DNA of 64,000 nt from Magnaporthiopsis rhizophila (lineage: Eukaryota; Ascomycota; Sordariomycetes; Magnaporthales; Magnaporthaceae). The stretch lies in contig PYSS01000001.1 of NCBI GenBank assembly GCA_003049465.1, positions 124,001 to 188,000 on the forward strand, written 5' to 3'. The notes beneath the pieces were generated by a model that was not told where the DNA came from, did no database searches, and saw only the letters and a list, made by a program, of their open reading frames with translations. Of the stretch, positions 24,033 to 32,207 are shown piece by piece (position 1 is the first letter of the stretch; each line of letters starts with the position of its first letter). The position numbers and the translations under genes were made by a program.

Positions 24033-24743
24033 ATGGCCCACAACGCGTCGTCGTCGGTCCTGCCGGCGCACCCCTACTCGCCGCCGGGCGTCCCCATCCC
24101 CGGCTACGTCGCCAACACCCTGTCGACGCCGACCATCTTCGCCATCTTCGTGTCGACGCTGTCTGCCGTGCTGCTGCCCGCCGCGTACCGCATCAGGCGG
24201 GTGCGGCCGGACCTGCCCGCCGGCGAGATGGCCACGGCCATGTGGTTCGTCGGGTGCGCCGTCATCCACTTCTTCCTCGAAGGCTACTACGCCTACAACT
24301 TCCGCGACATCGCCTCCCAGTCCACCATCCCCGCCCAGCTCTGGAAAGAATACAGCCTCTCGGACTCGCGCTACCTGATCCAGGACCCGTTCATGGTCCC
24401 TATGGAGGGCGTGACGGCGGTTCTGTGGGGCCCGCTCTCGGCCCTGGTCGCCTGCCTCATCGTCTGGGCTCACCCGCTGCGCCACCCACTGCAGCTCGTC
24501 GTCAGCGTCGGCCAGCTCTACGGCGACGTGCTCTACTACGGCAACTTCATGATGCACGACAAGGTCTGGGGCCGCGACCACTGCCGTCCGGAGCCCTACT
24601 ACTTTTGGTGCTACTACGTCTTCATGAACGCCATCTGGATCGTCGTGCCCGGGTTCCTCGCCTTCAGGAGCGCGAGGGCCTCGGCGCGCGCTTTTGCCGC
24701 TGTTGATGGGGCGAAGGCGAAGGTGAAGGCGAAGGGGCGGTGA
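24033..24743 (+). CDS. EBP-like membrane protein (EXPERA domain, sterol delta8-delta7 isomerase fold)
   Basis: Single exon, 236 residues, similar in length to human EBP (230). The open frame continues upstream, but the first ATG is at 24033. Four to five membrane helices are visible, starting at about residue 33. Residues equivalent to the EBP active site are present: His79 and Glu83 (VIHFFLEGYY), Glu125 and Thr128 (PMEGVTAVLWGP), Asn199 and Trp202 (MNAIWIVVP). The spacing from the first to the second Glu is 42, as I recall for human EBP. Fungi normally make ergosterol with the unrelated ERG2 isomerase, so the substrate here is unknown. The protein should sit in the ER. The tail is Lys/Ala-rich. 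It lies downstream of and parallel to the Zn2Cys6 gene. Confidence 0.82.
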   Translation: MAHNASSSVLPAHPYSPPGVPIPGYVANTLSTPTIFAIFVSTLSAVLLPAAYRIRRVRPDLPAGEMATAMWFVGCAVIHFFLEGYYAYNFRDIASQSTIPAQLWKEYSLSDSRYLIQDPFMVPMEGVTAVLWGPLSALVACLIVWAHPLRHPLQLVVSVGQLYGDVLYYGNFMMHDKVWGRDHCRPEPYYFWCYYVFMNAIWIVVPGFLAFRSARASARAFAAVDGAKAKVKAKGR

Positions 24744-25342
24744 GGAGGCCTTGTGTTGATGTGATGATTTTGGTTATTGATGTTTTGCTGCCGGCGAGAA
24801 GGGTGGGAATACAAAGGAGCAAAGGAGACTATTTTGTTGAAACGGGAAGAGCCAATGGCCAACACCACAGCCGAAGCGTACTAGTAGTCTTAATAATTAT
24901 ACGTGCGAGACAAGCCATCACGCCAGAAGTCAATCGGGTGCAGCCGAAGAGGCTATGTCAAAGATTCTTACATGCATGCATGCATGCATGCGGCCTCGCT
25001 TTCGATAGAGTCCGAGGTACAACATAACAAGGTACTGTACAGCCCCCAGTGAAGCTTGATCATGCTCGATTCTCTTCCAGAAACGTGGCACGGCACGGCG
25101 TCCATACTGCTGCACAGGCATTCCGCGCTCCACCCAATGTAACCCCCCAACGCACCCGCCCTCCAGGGACTCAAAGGTCCATGTTATACACGCACATGCC
25201 ACATACGTACAGGGGCCAAAAGAGAAGTGATGAGATGACCTGATCGACCCCAACCCCACGACCCTCCCTTTTCCACCAGTCTCGGCCTCCACATCCGATA
25301 CCCATCCATCTCCTCCCACTCTTCTCTTCTTCCCTCCTCCTC
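24744..25342. other. Convergent intergenic region with CATG repeat
   Basis: 3' flanks of two convergent genes. Contains five CATG units at 24971-24990. No gene seen. Confidence 0.6.
24971..24990. repeat. (CATG)5 microsatellite
   Basis: Five perfect CATG units, a self-complementary tetranucleotide run in non-coding DNA. Confidence 0.9.
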
Positions 25343-25675
25343 CTACCCCCGCCCAGTAGGTATGGCGCCCTGGCTCGCAAACGAGCCCTGCGTGATGGAG
25401 ATGGGCTTGTACTCGACCATCTTCTTCTTACGCTTCTTGATCTGCCGCGTCTCGTCCTCGGGGTCCGTCATGTACGACCACTCGTCGCTGTCGCGCCGCG
25501 GCGGCCGCGCGTCCATGACGGCCTGGCCGCGCTCCGCCGCCGGCGACCTGAAGGCCGACTTGAGCTTGGACAGGAGCGACGACTTGCCGCTGCGGGACTT
25601 GGCGTCGCCGATGATCTCCGGGGAGGGGGTGGTGGTGGTGGTGGTGGTGTATGAGTCTGCGTCGTTGCGTGCCAT
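25343..25675 (-). CDS. Small hypothetical protein (110 aa)
   Basis: Single exon. Not recognised as a named family. The frame runs upstream to 25795, but ATG 25675 (MARNDADSY) fits better: upstream residues look like leader. Features are a Thr run encoded by a GGT/ACC repeat, a basic segment KSSLLSKLKSAF, a Pro/Arg/acidic stretch DARPPRRDSDEWSYMTDPEDE, and a basic KKRKKK followed by VEYKPISI. The dense mix of charged motifs with a WSYMTDPEDE core looks like a conserved, mostly disordered cytoplasmic or nuclear fungal protein. No signal peptide or membrane segment. Coding status is moderately supported by composition only. Confidence 0.6.
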   Translation of the reverse strand: MARNDADSYTTTTTTTPSPEIIGDAKSRSGKSSLLSKLKSAFRSPAAERGQAVMDARPPRRDSDEWSYMTDPEDETRQIKKRKKKMVEYKPISITQGSFASQGAIPTGRG

Positions 25676-26381
25676 CTTTTTTTGGGTGGCTCTCGTGGCT
25701 TTGGAAAAGGAGGTATACAGTTTTGGTGGGAGGATTGCCCTGTTGATACACTGTGATGCCGACTCTAATAGAATCGATAGCTGGGGAATGCCCATGAAAT
25801 ATATACCGCTCGAGAGGTAGAAGTTTCACCAGACGATATAGACTGGCTGGTCGCGAGAGCAGCTTCGTGGCAGTGCCGAGCGGCAACAGCCCATGCGAGA
25901 TTGCTTTCGGGCCTCAATGGAGCTCACAAACGGTCCAGAGGGGCACTGCATCGATAGTCCCGTCGTCGAGGGAGGCGGTGCTGCGTCAGCTGCGCAGTTC
26001 AAACTTGGCACCTGCAGTCAGGATTTCTCAAATAATGGAGACATGGCCTGCTGCGCTCGTGGACTTATCTCAACATTTCGTGACTCCAGAATACTGGGGA
26101 CGATCAGCGTGGTCGAATCGACAGCAAGGCCGCCCGCACCTACCTATCTCCATGTGGGGACAGCACGTCGAAGCGAAGCCACCGTCGACCCGACCGAGCA
26201 CCCAAAGAGGTCGGCCGCATTTCGAATCGAACGGTTCCCGAGACTCATCACGTATCCGCCCCCAAATAGGCAGAACTGACTTCCCGGCCGCAGCGGTGCT
26301 CACAACAGCCAACGTGGCCCAGGCAGATTTCAGAGCCGTAGCTTCAGTTGATTTCTTTCAATTTATCCAATATCTCTGCTA
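25676..26381. other. Intergenic region between the small orphan and the glutaminyl cyclase
   Basis: A long plus-strand open frame (345 codons) crosses this stretch and continues over the cyclase exon on the opposite strand. It shows no protein features and was rejected. Otherwise nothing is seen. Confidence 0.5.
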
Positions 26382-27594
26382 TCACCGTACCGCCGCCTGC
26401 CCCTTTTCAGGCCACACCTCCATCAGATGCAACCACTCGAGCGCAAACGCCGTGGTGATCCTGGTCCAGTCCCGGACCGTGGCGAGGTCGAGATGCTCGC
26501 CGTCGTCATCCATCGTGTGCCAGACCTTGGGGAAGGGCTGGGGGATGACATGCAGAATATTGACGCCGCGCATCATGAAGGGCACGTGGTCGTCGCCCAC
26601 CCCGGCCGGGAAGAAATGCGTCTTGTCCTTGTCCGGAAAGAAGGGCCCGTTGGGCGTCGACTCGAGCAGCTTCAAGCTGCGCATCCGCTCCTCGATCCGG
26701 GCCATCTTCTCGTACGCCCAGTGCGTCGTCTGGAAGTACGACGGCACTGCCGGGCTTGCCGTCCCTAGCAGATCCAGCAGCACAAACATGCTTATTTGGT
26801 CCAACGGGGTTTTATATTGGGACATGGCCGGGTTGAATGTGTTGTCCCATTCGGCGGCTAGAGACCTGAATTCCGCAACGCCCCGTGGTGCGCGTGTCAG
26901 CTAGGAGTCTCTCTTTCAAACCTTTTCAGACCCGGGTCTTTTTTAGTAGGGAGGCGACCTACCTCGCTCCGTAGACCGAGTCCGTGTCAGTCCACGCCTG
27001 AAACGCCTCCTCGCCGTCCAGCAGGATGATCTGCACCCCCATCTCCCATGTCCCAGTGCTGCCCTTGCCAAGCGCGGCCGTTTTGTCGTGCATCTGGGTT
27101 AAGTACTTGTCGATGCTGCGGGCGACGTGCATCAGGATCGCGCAAGGCGCAGCGCTGTCGGTGGCGCCAATGAAGCCGTCGGGCGTGATCTTGCTGTCGT
27201 AGTGCGCCACCAGCGTCAGGTAGCCGACCTGGCCGGGCTTGACCCAGGGCGGCTCGCGGCGGAAGATGAGGTTCTGGAACGGCAACTGCTTGCCGTTGGA
27301 TGTGGGCGTCGTCCCCGTCGAATTCTGCCACATGATAGTCCATTTTGGCAGATCATTCTTGAAAAAGCTAACAAAGTGCTCCTGCACCTTTGCCTGGCCC
27401 GGCGTCCCGGGCACTCGGGGTATTAATATGGGCGACAGCAGCCTGCCGCGGTGGATGTCGAAGTCGGCGCCCTCGACGGGGATGGCTTTGAGGAAGCTGT
27501 CCGACAGCTCCTTGTACGCTGCCACGGTAAGGAAAAGGAGCTGGAGCACAAACGCAATCGAGAGCACGCCGCGGCGCGGGGGTAGGGACGCCAT
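26382..27594 (-). CDS. Glutaminyl-peptide cyclotransferase (M28-type zinc fold)
   Basis: Catalyses cyclisation of N-terminal Gln to pyroglutamate on secreted peptides. Exons 27594-26963 and 26865-26382 give 371 residues. An N-terminal hydrophobic segment (residues 9-26) looks like a signal peptide or anchor, placing it in the secretory pathway. Zinc ligands by alignment to human glutaminyl cyclase are Asp146 (GATDSAAPCA), Glu196 (LLDGEEAF) and His327 (VWHTMDDDGEHLD). HYDSK at 131-135 and DDHVPF at 301-306 are also conserved. The intron removes 99 nt between Ala210 and the SLAAEW segment and restores the family motif YGAR-SLAAEW. It stands alone on the minus strand, upstream of the small orphan. 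Other M28 aminopeptidases are less likely because the second zinc site is not evident. Confidence 0.88.
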
Positions 27595-28456
27595 TGCTGT
27601 GCTAGTCGGCCGTCGTGTCCGGTTTCGTGGTCGTCGTCGGGGCTGTCGATGAGCGGATTGGCAAGTGCTTTTGATGAGGCTCAGCTCGGTCCTGCGAGGT
27701 TAGGCCGTCATCTCGAAGGGCACGGGACTCGGTCGATAGATTGCGCTCGCTCGAGAGTCTGATCGGGCCTCCGCGGCGCCAGTCCTCTAAAGACAAAGCT
27801 TGTGCCCGAGTGGAACAGACGGATGTATCAAGTTCGTCGGGTTGGCATCTGTCGTCCGCCAGGGATGCACCCTACTCCTGTCAATCATCAATGGAGTGGA
27901 GTCCTGTGGCGCCCGCTCCGGCGAACCCGGCCCCCGCTGTAAAACGCCACTTGTCCACTGCAGGCAGACTGACATCAGCCAACGACTCGTTCCTGCAGCT
28001 CGGCTGGAAGCGGACACTGTGGGGTTTCACAAGCGGCGTTCTCAACAGTGATTACTTCCATCTTATATTTTACTCCCACCCAGAAACCCGAGAATTTCAT
28101 TCTCCTCTGCCGGAGCCCAGGATGCAAAAGTCAAAAGTCAACCTTTCCGGATCAAACGGCCACACAATACAATGCTCTGTTCAGCAATCAGGCCTTCTCA
28201 GCCAACCACACAACCAACTTAGCCTACAACAAAGACCCTGTCGATCATATAATGGAACTACAGCCTCGCTATCCACAGCTAATGCAACGAACTGCATTTG
28301 GTTCTGCTGAAGCCCGCCATGCGCAACAGACAAAAACAAAACAGCATTGAGGATTCCTCAACAGTTACTCACCAGCGTATTGGTTCGGCCTCATATTTTG
28401 ACTCTGGTGGTGCAGGCCCCGAGTTTCGAAGAACGGCGACGGTGGTGGGTAAATGG

Positions 28457-28494
<38 letters not shown>

Positions 28495-28698
28495 TAGGCT
28501 CAAGGACCCGTATAACCCGAGTTGAATCGAGTTCAGATACACCATGGGCAGTATGGTCCCGCCACTAATCTCGAATGCCAGCATGATTTACGGCCCGATA
28601 CAATCTTGCCGGTGGCCTAGGACTGGGAGGAAGAGAGCATAGATAGGGAAAAACGACTACTATACCGAAATCAAGATCGAAGAGGGAAAGAAACAGCC
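27595..28698. other. Intergenic region with poly-A tract
   Basis: Holds the glutaminyl-cyclase promoter and the O-methyltransferase 3' flank, plus 28 consecutive A at 28464-28491. A 189-codon plus-strand frame at 27741-28310 looks random and was not called. Confidence 0.55.
28464..28491. repeat. Poly-A tract (28 A)
   Basis: Uninterrupted run of 28 A, preceded by a short T-run. Its length in the true genome may differ because of homopolymer sequencing error. Confidence 0.85.
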
Positions 28699-30089
28699 CT
28701 ACGCAAGCTCAGTCTCAATCAACGCCTCAATACCCTTAGGGTCGGGCCAGAAATTGAGGATACGGAAACCGGCCTTTGTCAAAAGAGAGCGCCATTGCGC
28801 CTCTGTGCGCTCGTGAGCCGAGAGCAGCGACATCATGCTGACGTCCATGATGGCCTGCCAGCGGGTAGCGCCCGCAGCTGGGATCACAACCTCGTAGATG
28901 AGCAGCTTGGAGTAGCCCTTGCGCATCGCTACTGCCGTGTGGCCCAAGAAGTCGAGGGCCTCTGCCTCGGGCCAGTCGTGAAACACGGCGTGGAAGAAGT
29001 ACGCTCGACTCCCTGTGGTTGTGGCCATGGATGAGCGTCTGGGCAGGCAGACCGAGAGAAAAAGGGGGGGCGAACAGGATATATCACAAACTTACCCTTG
29101 ATAGGCTGCGGCTGGAAGAGGTCATGCGCCATCTTCTTGATCCTGCCATCCACGTTGGCCGCGCCGACGACCTCCGGCAGGTCTTGAAGGACCAGCGACC
29201 CGGCAGGCAGATCCGGGTGTTTCGTGAGCAGGTGGGTGATGTCGACGCCCATGACGCCGCCTCCCACGTCCACGCAGAGAGGGGAGCCGCCATCGCCAAG
29301 CTCGGCGCCGGACAGCAGGCGGGCCCCAGTGTCGAAGAAGTCCACCCAGGGCGTCTTGCGCTGCGTGAAGCCGGCCATGTAGTCGGCGAAGCCCTTGTTC
29401 ATGCGCGGGTCCCGCTTGACGCGGTCAAAGAACTCGAGCCCGAAGGCGTCGACGTAGTTGCACGTCTTTGGGTCAAGGGGCTCGCGGTACGAGATCTTGG
29501 CCATGTAGCCCGGCAGGTTGTGGCTCGCGCGGATGAAGTGGTCGGTTCTGCACAGACGGACCAAGACGGGCGGGTTAGGTGTCGCTGCTGCTGCTGTGCA
29601 TACACAAGAAAGGGGATCGAGAGTCGCTTACGCGCACTGCAACGTCTGTGCCACACAGGCCGCTTCGTCGCCCATCTCGAGCGAGAAGGGAGTTGGCGCG
29701 TACAGGTCAACACCCTTCTCCTCGAGGACGTTAGACATGGCCATCAGCCTCATCAGCCTGCGGAGAAGGTTGATGTCGGGCCTCCCGCGGCCCTTCCCGC
29801 TAGCCTCGCACATAGAGGCGATATTGTCCAATGTTTTGTCTCCCCCGCCCGCAGCGTGCCAAGTCTGCCAGAGGCCGAGGTCCATCCCGATTTGCAGCGA
29901 GGCGAAGACGACAGGATTGACGGAGGCGAGCTCCCACGCGCGCTCATATGGCGTCTGGAGGCGCGCCAGGCACCTGGAAGCGGCGTCTCGCAGCTGCACG
30001 CGGGCAACGTCGTCATCTCGAATCCCAGGCCCGGACTGGTCAATCCCATCGAGGAGCGCGATGAGCTTTGCGGCTTCCGGGTTGGCCAT
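28699..30089 (-). CDS. SAM-dependent O-methyltransferase (fungal COMT-like class)
   Basis: Likely methylates a hydroxyl group on a phenolic or polyketide substrate. Exons 30089-29632, 29547-29096 and 29012-28699 give 407 residues, typical for the family. The N-terminal half is helical and serves dimerisation (winged helix about 60-140, IGMDLGLWQTW). The SAM loop CVDVGGGVMG is at about 244-253, an acidic residue follows at LQDLPEV, and the base His lies in FHAVFHDWPE (about residue 315). Both introns lie within conserved segments and splice in phase. Many relatives sit in secondary-metabolite clusters, but no polyketide synthase, NRPS or P450 is seen nearby, so this looks like an orphan tailoring enzyme. 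Substrate unknown. Confidence 0.87.
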
Positions 30090-31191
30090 GGCGTGCGTGC
30101 CTTCTATCTCGAGTAACCAAGGTGGTGATGGTTATGGGCAGTTACACCGGGAAGTCTTGATCAGAGAGCACTGCTAAAATTGCTGTCCAACTGTGCAAGG
30201 CAACAGAAGCCATAAAGCCCTGGCCTGGGGTCCAGATATTCCCTCACCTTCCTCCTCCCTAATAACGCATCCCGATCGGGTCGCGCCGCATATCAAGCGT
30301 GGCACTCGTCTCGGTCTTTCCTCCCACAACTGCAGATTTCATGCACACGGGAGCTGCTTTAGCTGCTTTAGCCCCCGCACTCGTGTAGCGACAACGAATC
30401 GTAGCGCTTGGGATAGCATATAAAGAAGCAATATCTCCTACACCTCGGTCGATCATCGCTTTCGTGCCGCCGGAGCAACAGCGCCACCTACGCCACTCGG
30501 GTACTCCACGTCGGCCTTGCCGCCCGGTACTGGCAGCCAAGGAAAGAGTCTCTGAGGAGCTGAAATGTTGCATTCCAGCATAGTGGCTGCATATACTGGA
30601 ACGCGCAATATCTTGCAAACTTGCGCAACCCCTTGATGAGGACCCCGCGACGGTTCTTGTGGCCATACCTGTGCTATATAAAATAGCTACTACTATACTT
30701 GGGCATAGAAGGATTTGAGGGAATATGTTTCGTCTGCAGGTCGTCAGCCCCGGCCTGGGTGGCACCGCGGCTGAACCCGGAACACCCTAATCGCACACCT
30801 GACATTATCTATTGCGTAAAAGTGCACTATTTGTTGTTGAAGAGAGCGGACGGAAGCTGGTGTGCTCGCGTGTATATGGTCCTTTGCAGATCACGACGCT
30901 CGTAGCAAATGCATGGCGGCCCGGCCCTGGTGTGCTCTCGAGTCTCTTCGGGTCCCTATCAGCCAACCAGTTCGCATCACACAAAGGTCCACACGATGGG
31001 CCAGACCCGGATCATCCAAGATACGTTTTAGAGGGTTTAGCATGGCCCACGTATCCAGCCAACAAAAAGTATTATGTTCCTGGGAAATACAACGTAGCTT
31101 GATCAATCACCGTGTAAGCTCAGGACGGTGTTGCGGGCACTCCTCGCTCGTTATTACCATCTCTCATACACTATCCCAAGCCTGACCGCCA
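30090..31191. other. Intergenic region upstream of the O-methyltransferase
   Basis: Promoter side of the methyltransferase and the 3' flank of the mini Gly-rich gene. No gene or RNA recognised. Confidence 0.55.
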
Positions 31192-31573
31192 TCAGTCGCA
31201 GCCTCCACCGCCGCCGTCACCACCACCGCCATCATCACCACCGCCATCACCACCACCGCCATCACCACCACCGCCGCAGTCGACGCCGCCGCCGTGGCCG
31301 CTGTGGCCCGCGCCAGAGTAACCACCTCCAGAATAGTCGAAGACACTAGCGATGAAGTAGGAAGCGTCTGCACCGCCGCTGGTAGAGCCGCTGTCGTGTG
31401 TTTTGGCCCGCACCGCTGCCGCAGGCTCTCTCGAAGCCGGCCGGGGCTGCTGGTGATGGGCCGCCGTCCGGTTCATTGTCTACGTGGAAGCAGTCCTTGT
31501 CAGCTCGCTGTACACTTGTGATAGCTCCAGGGGCTGCCTGGACAGAAGCACTCACCGATGGGCCGCAACCCAT
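31192..31573 (-). CDS. Mini protein with N-myristoylation-type start and Gly/Asp-rich tail (101 aa)
   Basis: Not a named family. Exon 1 (31573-31556) encodes only MGCGPS. The intron has a strong GTGAGT donor, a GCTGAC branch site and a TAG acceptor. Exon 2 (31479-31192) begins TMNRTAAHHQQ. MGCGPS fits the N-myristoylation consensus (Gly2, Ser6), and Cys3 could be palmitoylated, so plasma-membrane anchoring is predicted. The middle has a Phe/Tyr patch (ASYFIASVFDYSGGGYSG). The tail is poly-Gly with spaced Asp and Cys, ending GGGGGCD, encoded by a CACCACCGCCATC-type repeat read on the other strand. I infer it is a real gene from the clean splice signals and the acylation motif; transcript evidence is lacking. 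The alternative is a chance frame over a repeat. Confidence 0.55.
31205..31276. repeat. Imperfect CACCACCGCCATCAC tandem repeat
   Basis: Triplet-based repeat that encodes the Gly/Asp tail of the mini protein on the minus strand. Copy number is likely variable. Confidence 0.85.
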
Positions 31574-32088
31574 ATTGGGAGTTGTGTGTCAAGATTTTTT
31601 TGGTTCTCGGGTTTATGGTATATGCAATCTCGGAATCTTGGTGATATCTGCCACTTTGGAAACTGATCTGCTATTTTCCGCTTCTTCATCCCTGCTAGTG
31701 CCATCCTTGGTTGTATTTATACCCATGTTAGCTCCTTTGTCCCCCGAGGACGAGCTAATATGTCCGAGGCGCGAGGACGCCCCGAGAGTATTAGCCTTTG
31801 GCATCGAGGTTGAATTCAGCGAGGCAAAACCTTGGGTGAAACCATGTCCAGTTGGATGGCTCTTCCACGGGGAGAATTGTCTTTTACAAAGACGCCACCA
31901 GGCGGCTTTAGGCCCGTTTCTACGTTCCCCATACCCTCTGGAGTATTTCCAACCCTAAAGAAACCCGCCTGTTCTTGGGGTTGATCTCGAAGGGTGGGGA
32001 GGTGGGAATATGGGTTGTTCAGAGTTCCCAACCTCGCCCGAGTTTTTGTTTTTTTAAAAAAAAAAAGAAAAAAAAAAAAAAAGTAAAA
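31574..32088. other. Interval between the mini protein gene and 5S rRNA
   Basis: Contains the promoter side of the mini gene and, at its right end, the A-rich tract that is the 5S terminator on the opposite strand. No other gene seen. Confidence 0.55.
32056..32088 (-). terminator. RNA polymerase III terminator of the 5S gene
   Basis: On the minus strand the 5S sequence is followed at once by a short T-run and then a long, nearly pure T tract, the standard Pol III stop. Confidence 0.85.
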
Positions 32089-32207
32089 ACATACAACACC
32101 AAGGATTCCCCAGTGGTCACCCACCTGAGTACTAGTTTGGCCCTCACTGGTTTGACTAGGGGAGAGCGGACGGGATCCCGTATATTCCAGTGGGTATGGT
32201 CGTATGT
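32089..32207 (-). rRNA. 5S ribosomal RNA (dispersed copy)
   Basis: 119 nt. The ends ACATACGACC and GGTGTTGTATGT pair over the full helix I (10 bp, one G-U). Internal landmarks of fungal 5S are present on the minus strand: ACCCACTGG, GGGATCCCGTCCGCTCTCC, CCAGTGAGGGCC, ACTAGTACT and GGTGGGTGACCAC, covering the internal A and C boxes. It stands alone and not in the rDNA array, as known for Neurospora and other filamentous ascomycetes. Nothing suggests a pseudogene. Confidence 0.93.

Noticed and set aside
25867..26904. 345-codon plus-strand frame across the intergenic region and the glutaminyl-cyclase exon
   Set aside because: No ATG context, random-looking protein, and it overlaps a well-supported minus-strand enzyme.
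29019..30116. 365-codon plus-strand frame over the O-methyltransferase
   Set aside because: Crosses the introns of the real gene and shows no domain; an antisense shadow.
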